Assembly: GCA_900472485.1 (NCBI GenBank)
Contig: UCII01000014.1
Location: forward strand, 1-64,000
Source of the DNA: Hyphomicrobiales bacterium
GTDB taxonomy: Bacteria; Pseudomonadota; Alphaproteobacteria; Rhizobiales; Rhizobiaceae
Direction: 5' to 3'
Length of the DNA stretch: 64,000 nt
The position numbers were made by a program, and so were the translations under genes. Of the stretch, positions 58,249 to 64,000 are shown in pieces (position 1 is the stretch's first letter; every line of letters starts with the position of its first letter). Below the pieces are notes generated by a model. That model saw only the letters and a list, made by a program, of their open reading frames with translations, made no database searches and was not told the DNA's origin.

Positions 58249-59832
58249 TCAGATAGCAACGCTGTCGCGATAAAGCCGCTCTTCGACCCGTTCCAGCGAG
58301 CCGAGCGCGAAGAAATCATCATAGGCGAGGATCGGCTTGTGAGCGATCAACTCTGAAACGAAAGCCTCCGAGCCCAGCTCCTCCTCGATCGCCTCGACTT
58401 CGGCCGAAAGGGGACGATCGACGACATAGAAGTCGGCATGCTTGCGCACGACGTCATAGAGCATGCGCGCCACGCCTTCCGGTTTGTCGCCGAGAATGTC
58501 CATCGCCTGGGCCGACAGCAGGGCTTCAAGAGCGGCCAGACGCTTCAGTGCCCGCATCTGCCGCTCGAAACGTTCGATGACCAGCGGCAGGAAGGCGGCC
58601 TCATCTTCCATCCCGGCTGCCACCACGAGGGACTGCGCCGAGACCGGATTGGACATGGACAGAACACGCGAGAAGATCTCGCCGGCAAGCTTGATGATCG
58701 GGCCGAAGCCAGTCGCGATCCTGCCTTCCGGTACGAGATTGACGGGAAGGCCGCGCCGTTGGCCGTTGCCGAGCAGGACGCAACGATTGAAGGCATTGCG
58801 GGCCGCATGGGCCATGCAGATCACGGCCGCTTCCAGAAGTACGGTGACATCGAGCGGAAGGGAGCCGCCGGAGGTCATCACACGGCCATCGACGATGACT
58901 GGGTTGTCGTCCGAGCGGCCGGTGGCTGCCAGGATCTTGTGGCCGGCCGTCAAAAGGTTTTCGATGACGGCGCCGAAGACCTGGGCGATCATGCGCAGGC
59001 TCAGCGGGTCCTGCACATGGGTCGCGACCGGCCAGGGCCATTCATCCGAAGCGTTGCAGAGCCACGCACCGATCAGTGCCTCGCGGGCGGTGCCGACATG
59101 GCGCACGGCAATCCACGGATCGCGCGAGGCGCCGAGTGCACCGGCCGCCATCATGCCCGTCGCAAGCAGCACGCGGATAGAGGCGGCGGCATTGCGCGTC
59201 GTCTCGGCGGCGGCGGCAAAGCTCACGGCATTGACGCTGAGCGAGGCCAGGCTGTCGCGCGGCATCATCCTGACAGGAGCGATGCCGGCGGCATCGAAGG
59301 CATCGGCAGCCTGCATGCGGCGACCACGATAGACGGCCTCGCCAACGCCGGTCAGAACCGCGCCGATCTGACCCATCAGGCCGATATCCGCGCAGCCGAT
59401 CGAGCCTGTACGCCTCACGACAGGAATGACATCAGCGCTCAGCAGCTGCAGATAGGCTTCGATCAGTTCCTGCGAACAACCTACCTGGCCGGTGAGCGCG
59501 GTGTTGACCCGGATCGCCATGGCGTTGCGCACGACCGACATGGAGAAGGGTGCGCCCGTACCGAAATGATGGGCGCGCACGAGGCCGAGATTGAAGGCAT
59601 CGAGATCCTCGGGAGACCATTCGACATCCTTCATGGCGCCGACGCCGGTCGTGGAGCCATAGACCGGCATGCCCGACTGAATGGTGCTTTCGAGAACGCT
59701 GCGCGCCAACCGTACGCGAGCCATGCCGCTTTCCGATGCCGACGGCAGGACGGCCCCCGCCCCGATCCGCACCAGATCGCTGAACCCAAGCGGCTGCCCG
59801 GTGAGTTCGATGCCGGCTCTTTGACGCTCCAT
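58249..59832 (-). CDS. MIO-less aromatic amino acid lyase homologue; predicted (S-methyl) ergothionase
   Basis: This 527-residue protein belongs to the histidine/phenylalanine ammonia-lyase superfamily. VYGSTTGVGAM keeps the catalytic Tyr (about 58) of the YGxxTGFG loop, and VQDPLSLRMIAQVFG and DDNPVIVDG are typical. But GSVGASGDLAP, which makes the MIO cofactor, reads GSIGCADIGLMGQ: Cys147-Ala-Asp149 replace Ala-Ser-Gly, so no MIO can form. Lyases without MIO include ergothionase, which eliminates trimethylamine from ergothioneine. First gene of the six-gene set; AAGGAG lies upstream at 10 bases. A standard histidine ammonia-lyase is ruled out by this change. Confidence 0.85.
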   Translation of the reverse strand: MERQRAGIELTGQPLGFSDLVRIGAGAVLPSASESGMARVRLARSVLESTIQSGMPVYGSTTGVGAMKDVEWSPEDLDAFNLGLVRAHHFGTGAPFSMSVVRNAMAIRVNTALTGQVGCSQELIEAYLQLLSADVIPVVRRTGSIGCADIGLMGQIGAVLTGVGEAVYRGRRMQAADAFDAAGIAPVRMMPRDSLASLSVNAVSFAAAAETTRNAAASIRVLLATGMMAAGALGASRDPWIAVRHVGTAREALIGAWLCNASDEWPWPVATHVQDPLSLRMIAQVFGAVIENLLTAGHKILAATGRSDDNPVIVDGRVMTSGGSLPLDVTVLLEAAVICMAHAARNAFNRCVLLGNGQRRGLPVNLVPEGRIATGFGPIIKLAGEIFSRVLSMSNPVSAQSLVVAAGMEDEAAFLPLVIERFERQMRALKRLAALEALLSAQAMDILGDKPEGVARMLYDVVRKHADFYVVDRPLSAEVEAIEEELGSEAFVSELIAHKPILAYDDFFALGSLERVEERLYRDSVAI

Positions 59833-59879
59833 CTCTTTTGTTCTCCTTTTCCGCAAGGCTATGCGAGCCTCATCGCCAA

Positions 59880-59891
59880 TGGGATATCCCA
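59880..59891. promoter_or_regulatory. 12-bp perfect palindrome upstream of the lyase operon
   Basis: TGGGATATCCCA lies 48-59 bases upstream of the lyase ATG, in the only obvious promoter region of the catabolic gene set. No regulator gene is adjacent in the window. Confidence 0.4.
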
Positions 59892-60037
59892 AATGACGAA
59901 CACCTTGATCTGTGCCGGACGGGACTGATTGTGAGACGAGTGTGCACATCACGCAACTCTGTGTTTGCGCGCGCATGCAGCTTCCACCGCCGCCAGGCTA
60001 TTCGGCCGAGGCGTGAAGAGCATCAGAAAGCTGCTGA

Positions 60038-61612
60038 TCAGCTAAGGTGCCAGGCGATATAGAGAAGCGTCAGCGCAATTACCCAAAGCGCAAAGCGGCC
60101 GGAACGGCTGTGCTTGGCCTCGGCCTTGCCGATCGCTTCGGCGGTCTGCGGATCGAAACGCAGGCCGTTTTCGCTCATATGCAGCAGTTCGTGGTGGAAT
60201 TTCTCGGTCTTCGCCGCAATCTCGGGTGCGGCTTCGGCAAGCTTCACAGCCGCTTTCAAACCATCCTTCAGATCGGTCATGATCCGCTTCGGGCCGAGAT
60301 TGGTGCGGATCCAGTCGCCGACGACCGGTTCGGAAGCCTTCCACATGTTGAAGCGTGGATTGAGCATGCGCGATACGCCCTCGACCACGACCATGGTCTT
60401 CTGAAGCATGACCAGCTCGGGCCGAGTCTTCATGTCGAAGAGTTCGGTCACTTCGAAGAGCAGGGTCAGAAGCTTGCCCATGGAGATGGTTTCGGCCGGC
60501 TGGCCATGGATCGGCTCCCCGATGGCACGGATAGCCTGCGCAAAACTTTCTATATTGTGATGGGCAGGTACGTAGCCGGCTTCGAAATGCACTTCGGCCA
60601 CCCGGATATAATCGCGGGTGATGAAACCGTAGAGGATTTCGGCAAGGAAACGGCGTTCCTTCTTCCCCAGGCGTCCGACGATGCCCATGTCGACGGCAAC
60701 GATCATGCCGGTCGCATCGACGAAGAGATTGCCCGGGTGCATGTCTGCATGAAAGAAGCCGTCGCGCAGCGTATGGCGCAGGAAGGACTGGATCAGCGTA
60801 TCGGCGAGCGCGTTGAGATCGTGGCCGGCCGCCTTCAGCCCCTCGACGTCGGACATCTTGACGCCGTCGATCCACTCCATGGTGATGACGTCGCGGCCGG
60901 TACGTTCCCAATCGACCTTTGGAACGCGGAAGCCCGGATCCTTCTCGGTGTTTTCGGCGATTTCGGACAGCGCGGCTGCTTCCAGCCGCAGATCCATCTC
61001 GACCTTCGTGGTCTGCTCGAGCGTCTTCGTCACTTCCACCGGCCGAAGGCGCCGGCTGGACGGCATGAAGCGCTCCTGCAGCCGTGACACGAGATACATC
61101 GCCTTGATATCGTTGGAAAAACGCTGGCGCACGCCAGGCCGGACCACCTTCACGGCAACGCGCTTGCGCCCTTCGGCCGTGTCGACCTCCGCCGGATGCA
61201 CCTGCGCTATCGAAGCGGCGGCGATCGGCTCATCGAAGCTGGCATAGAGGTCATCTATCCGCCGCCCGAGCGAAGACTCGATGGCTGCCGTCGCCGTTTC
61301 ATGCGGAAAGAAGGCCATCCGGTCCTGCAGCTTCGACAGGTCATTGGCCATGTCGACGCCGACGACATCGGGTCGGGTCGCCAGGAACTGGCCGATCTTC
61401 ACATAGGAGGGCCCGAGCCGCTCGACGGCCTGGGCAAGCCGGTCGCTACGCGCTTGGCTCTTCGCCTTCCTGCGCGCAAAGATGCTGACGAAGGACTTGG
61501 CGAGACTGACGGAGGGCGGCAGCCCTTCCGATGGCAGTGCCATGACCACGCCTTCGCGCACGAGCACCCAGCCGACCCGAACAAGGCCGAAATATGCGCT
61601 GAAAGCACTCAT
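60038..61612 (-). CDS. ubiB: Ubiquinone biosynthesis kinase-like protein UbiB
   Basis: UbiB is an atypical kinase-like ATPase needed for ubiquinone synthesis. The 524-residue protein has the KxGQ motif in YVKIGQFLATRPD near residues 70-82, AAASIAQVHPAEV near 130, FHADMHPGNLFVD near 295, and AVDMGIVGRLG (altered DFG). One C-terminal membrane segment (WVIALTLLYIAWHL) ends the protein. It follows ubiE on the same strand after 62 bases. Confidence 0.94.
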   Translation of the reverse strand: MSAFSAYFGLVRVGWVLVREGVVMALPSEGLPPSVSLAKSFVSIFARRKAKSQARSDRLAQAVERLGPSYVKIGQFLATRPDVVGVDMANDLSKLQDRMAFFPHETATAAIESSLGRRIDDLYASFDEPIAAASIAQVHPAEVDTAEGRKRVAVKVVRPGVRQRFSNDIKAMYLVSRLQERFMPSSRRLRPVEVTKTLEQTTKVEMDLRLEAAALSEIAENTEKDPGFRVPKVDWERTGRDVITMEWIDGVKMSDVEGLKAAGHDLNALADTLIQSFLRHTLRDGFFHADMHPGNLFVDATGMIVAVDMGIVGRLGKKERRFLAEILYGFITRDYIRVAEVHFEAGYVPAHHNIESFAQAIRAIGEPIHGQPAETISMGKLLTLLFEVTELFDMKTRPELVMLQKTMVVVEGVSRMLNPRFNMWKASEPVVGDWIRTNLGPKRIMTDLKDGLKAAVKLAEAAPEIAAKTEKFHHELLHMSENGLRFDPQTAEAIGKAEAKHSRSGRFALWVIALTLLYIAWHLS

Positions 61613-61674
61613 AGCGTCTCAAGGTCTCGAAGAGAGGAGGCCGTCAGCCGCATGATATGGCTCGACATCATGCT

Positions 61675-62451
61675 TCAGAGCTTCCAGCCGGAGTGCAGCG
61701 CCGCGATGCCGCCGGTGTAATTGGTGAAGCTCACGCGCGAGAAGCCGGCCTCGCGGATCATCGTCGCGAAATCCTGCTGGTTCGGGAACTTGCAGATCGA
61801 TTCCACCAGATACTGATAGGGTTCGGCATCGCCTGTTATCGCCTTGCCGAATTTCGGAATGGCGTTGAAGGACCAGGCGTCGTAGACGCGGTCGAGCAGC
61901 GGCAGGTCGACTTCGGAGAATTCGAGCACGAGCAGCCGACCGCCGCGCTTCAGGACGCGATAGGCCTCCTTCAGCGCCACATCGATGTGCGGCACGTTGC
62001 GGATACCGAAAGCGATCGTATAGGCGTCGAAGGAGTTCGGCTCGAAAGGCAGCTCCTCGGCATTCGCCTCGACGAAGGTGAGGTTGTCGGAAAGCTTCTT
62101 TTTCTCCGCACGCTCGGCGCCGACGGCCAGCATCGAGCCGTTGATGTCGAGCACCGTCGCATGCGCCAGCCGGTTGGAGGCCTCGACGATGCGAAAGGCG
62201 ATATCGCCCGTGCCGCCGGCGACGTCGAGGACCTTGTAGGCAGGGTCCTTGCGCGGGTTGAGCGCTGATATCATCCCGTCCTTCCAGGCGCGATGCATGC
62301 CCATCGACATGACATCGTTCATGACGTCGTAGCGCTTGGCGACCTTGTGGAACACCTCGTTGACGAGACCCTGCTTTTCGCCATCGGCTACTTCGCGGAA
62401 GCCATAGGATGTTTCCATGCCGCCATCGGCGGAGGTGCGGCTTTCTGCCAT
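61675..62451 (-). CDS. ubiE: UbiE C-methyltransferase (ubiquinone/menaquinone)
   Basis: UbiE methylates the benzoquinol ring in ubiquinone synthesis. The 258-residue protein is a SAM methyltransferase with YDVMNDVMSMGMHRAWKDGM (family signature), VLDVAGGTGDIAFR near residues 72-85, and YTIAFGIRNVPH near 142. The ending YTGGIAALHSGWKL is typical. It forms a pair with ubiB and is divergent from mutM. Confidence 0.96.
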   Translation of the reverse strand: MAESRTSADGGMETSYGFREVADGEKQGLVNEVFHKVAKRYDVMNDVMSMGMHRAWKDGMISALNPRKDPAYKVLDVAGGTGDIAFRIVEASNRLAHATVLDINGSMLAVGAERAEKKKLSDNLTFVEANAEELPFEPNSFDAYTIAFGIRNVPHIDVALKEAYRVLKRGGRLLVLEFSEVDLPLLDRVYDAWSFNAIPKFGKAITGDAEPYQYLVESICKFPNQQDFATMIREAGFSRVSFTNYTGGIAALHSGWKL

Positions 62452-62469
62452 CGGCTCAACTCCGTTACA

Positions 62470-62574
62470 TTACAGCGCCGCGCGTCATTTATGGCGCGCA
62501 AAGGTCGCTGTAACACTTTAAACTTGCTGCATAATTCTCTCCTTAAATCGATTCCGATCTAAGGAATTATGCAG
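62470..62574. repeat. Composite palindromic repeat between ubiE and mutM
   Basis: The first half is TTACAGCG with CGCTGTAA (62470-62477, 62506-62513) enclosing GCGCGTCAT/ATGGCGCGC (62480-62499). The second is CTGCATAATTC with GAATTATGCAG (62527-62537, 62564-62574) enclosing CTTAAATCG/CGATCTAAG. I recall similar elements scattered through Rhizobium genomes. It fills most of the divergent promoter region. Confidence 0.75.
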
Positions 62575-62697
62575 TATTCAGCGGCGGACCATAGCGAAAT
62601 CGCGTTTGCCACGCTATCTCATCAGCCAGATCATCAGCCGCAATGCCTTGGGCTATAGCTCAGATCATAAGCGGTTGAAACATAAAGATGGATAGCC

Positions 62698-63588
62698 ATG
62701 CCGGAATTACCAGAGGTCGAAACTGTCAGACGGGGCCTTGCGCCTACCATGGAAGGTGCCGTTCTGAAGGAACTGGAGCTGCGCCGCAACGATCTGCGCT
62801 TTCCTTTTCCGGCCGATTTCGTGCAAGCCGTTTCGGGCCGCGGCATCGCGTCGCTGTCGCGCCGTGCCAAATACCTGCTGATCGATCTCGACGATGGCAA
62901 GACGATCATCGCGCATCTCGGCATGTCCGGCTCGTTTCGGGTCGAGGCCGGTCGGGAGGCACAAGCGCCGGGCGAATTCCATCACCCTCGCTCCAAGGAC
63001 GAGAAGCACGATCATGTCCTCTTCCATCTGGAGGGCGCAAGCGGCGAGGCGCGTGTCATCTATAATGACCCACGTCGCTTCGGCTTTATGGACATTGTTA
63101 GACGGACCGACATGGTGAGTCACCCCTTCTTCCGCGACCTCGGCCCGGAACCCACGGGCAATGAGCTCGATGCCGATTATCTGGCTAAGCGTTTTGCCGG
63201 CAAGGCCCAGCCGCTGAAGAGCGCGTTGTTGGACCAGAAGAACATCGCCGGTCTCGGCAATATATATGTTTGCGAGGCGCTGTGGCGCTCCCACCTGTCG
63301 CCATTGCGCGCCGCCGGCACGCTGGTTACGGATAGGGGAAAACCGACGGAAGCGCTGCTGGTGCTGGTCGAGGCGATCCGCGAGGTCATTGCCGATGCGA
63401 TCGCCGCTGGCGGCTCGTCGCTGCGTGATCATATCCAGACGGACGGCTCGCTCGGCTATTTCCAGCATTCCTTTTCTGTCTATGATCGTGAAAGCCAGCC
63501 TTGCAGTACGCCCGGCTGCAGCGGTACGGTCAGTCGCATCGTCCAGGCGGGGCGCTCTTCTTTCTACTGCGCTTCCTGCCAAGACTGA
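62698..63588 (+). CDS. mutM: Formamidopyrimidine-DNA glycosylase MutM (Fpg)
   Basis: MutM excises 8-oxoguanine and ring-opened purines from DNA. The 296-residue protein starts MPELPEVETVRRGL: Pro2 and Glu3 are catalytic. RRAKYLL near residue 57 has the conserved Lys, and NDPRRFGFMDI the intercalating loop region. The C-terminal zinc finger CX4C-X16-CX2C (from CSTPGC to CASC) is complete. It is divergent from ubiE and precedes an enoyl-CoA hydratase gene. Confidence 0.96.
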   Translation: MPELPEVETVRRGLAPTMEGAVLKELELRRNDLRFPFPADFVQAVSGRGIASLSRRAKYLLIDLDDGKTIIAHLGMSGSFRVEAGREAQAPGEFHHPRSKDEKHDHVLFHLEGASGEARVIYNDPRRFGFMDIVRRTDMVSHPFFRDLGPEPTGNELDADYLAKRFAGKAQPLKSALLDQKNIAGLGNIYVCEALWRSHLSPLRAAGTLVTDRGKPTEALLVLVEAIREVIADAIAAGGSSLRDHIQTDGSLGYFQHSFSVYDRESQPCSTPGCSGTVSRIVQAGRSSFYCASCQD

Positions 63589-63642
63589 GTGAAGGGCCAA
63601 AGCTGATTTAAAGGGCCAGAGCTGACTTAAAGGGAGAGAGAA

Positions 63643-64000
63643 GTGGCTTACGAAACCCTCATCGTCGAAACACATGGGGCTGTCGGCCTCATCCGGATCA
63701 ATCGGCCGCAGGCGCTGAATGCGCTGAATTCAACGGTCCTGTCCGAGCTGAAGCAAGCCTATGCCGCTCTTCATCTTGACGATGCCATCGGTGCGATCGT
63801 GCTCACCGGTTCGGAAAAGGCCTTTGCTGCCGGCGCCGACATCAAGGAAATGCAATCGCTCGATTTCGTCGACGCTTATAAGAATGACTTCTTCAGCGGC
63901 TGGGCCGAGATTGCCAATGCCCGCAAGCCTGTCATCGCGGCGGTCAGCGGCTTCGCGCTCGGCGGCGGCTGCGAGGTGGCGATGATGTGCGATTTCATCA
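63643..64000 (+). CDS. Enoyl-CoA hydratase (crotonase family), partial
   Basis: The gene starts with GTG (GGGAGAG about 5 bases upstream) and runs off the right edge; 119 codons are visible. AYETLIVETHGAVGLIRINR, FAAGADIKEM and SGFALGGGCEVAMMCDF are crotonase signatures; the last includes the oxyanion-hole Gly and the first catalytic Glu. The role is hydration of trans-2-enoyl-CoA in beta-oxidation. It follows mutM by 54 bases. Confidence 0.92.
   Translation, partial: MAYETLIVETHGAVGLIRINRPQALNALNSTVLSELKQAYAALHLDDAIGAIVLTGSEKAFAAGADIKEMQSLDFVDAYKNDFFSGWAEIANARKPVIAAVSGFALGGGCEVAMMCDFI

Noticed and set aside
52241..59832. Histidine utilisation (hut) operon
   Set aside because: The lyase lacks the MIO tripeptide, and there is no HutI or HutG; hydantoinase, carbamoylase and DUF917 are present instead.
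1..64000. tRNA, rRNA, CRISPR arrays, prophage or intact insertion sequences
   Set aside because: None recognised on reading both strands; no transposase or integrase frame is present.

Overview
The window looks like chromosome from a member of the Rhizobiaceae, most likely Rhizobium. This rests on high GC, a PmtA-type phospholipid N-methyltransferase, choline-sulfate utilisation genes, an Irr-type (ICE-like) iron box, and several copies of Rhizobium intergenic mosaic elements (RIME-like). No tRNA, rRNA, CRISPR array, prophage or intact insertion sequence was seen. The gene content is dense, and most of it is ordinary chromosomal housekeeping with accessory blocks between.

Layout. 0-7 kb: an exported alpha/beta hydrolase, then an iron-linked periplasmic operon (imelysin, di-heme oxidoreductase, second imelysin, DUF1513) behind an ICE-like box. 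7-16.6 kb: rRNA methylase, RlpA-like protein, GST-queG-SDR, uppP, NDUFA9-like protein, DUF1330, pyrF, phosphatase, pmtA. 16.7-26 kb: dnaN, rsmI-yraN, a nuclease-like protein, cupin, gshB, comM, a small DUF4160/DUF2442 island bracketed by imperfect inverted repeats, and cysK. 26-34 kb: a LysE fragment, isochorismatase-type hydrolase, LysE exporter, phosphatase, EamA/Lrp divergent pair, GNAT, dut, prfC, XRE regulator. 34-44 kb: orphan ABC binding protein, trmO, choline sulfatase with its LysR regulator and a choX remnant, otsA/otsB with a small upstream transcription unit, a glutamine amidotransferase, coaBC. 44-52 kb: accessory regulators, SDR, MFS, ArsR-SRPBCC-GFA, vapBC.

The most interesting block is 52.2-59.9 kb. 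Six minus-strand genes lie in tandem: an aromatic amino acid lyase homologue whose MIO-forming Ala-Ser-Gly is replaced by Cys-Ala-Asp; a hydantoinase; a hydantoinase/carbamoylase-family amidase; a DUF917 (S-methyl thiohydantoin desulfurase family) protein; a TfoX-N-like protein; and a divergent urocanate hydratase homologue. This is the full enzyme complement expected for breaking ergothioneine, or more likely its S-methyl derivative, down to glutamate: betaine lyase, hydratase, desulfurase, hydantoinase, carbamoylase. I infer that pathway here; a histidine-utilisation label would be misleading.

59.9-64 kb: ubiB, ubiE, mutM and the start of an enoyl-CoA hydratase gene cut by the window edge. 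The ubiE-ubiB-coaBC-dut order that I recall from other rhizobia is broken up here by accessory blocks.
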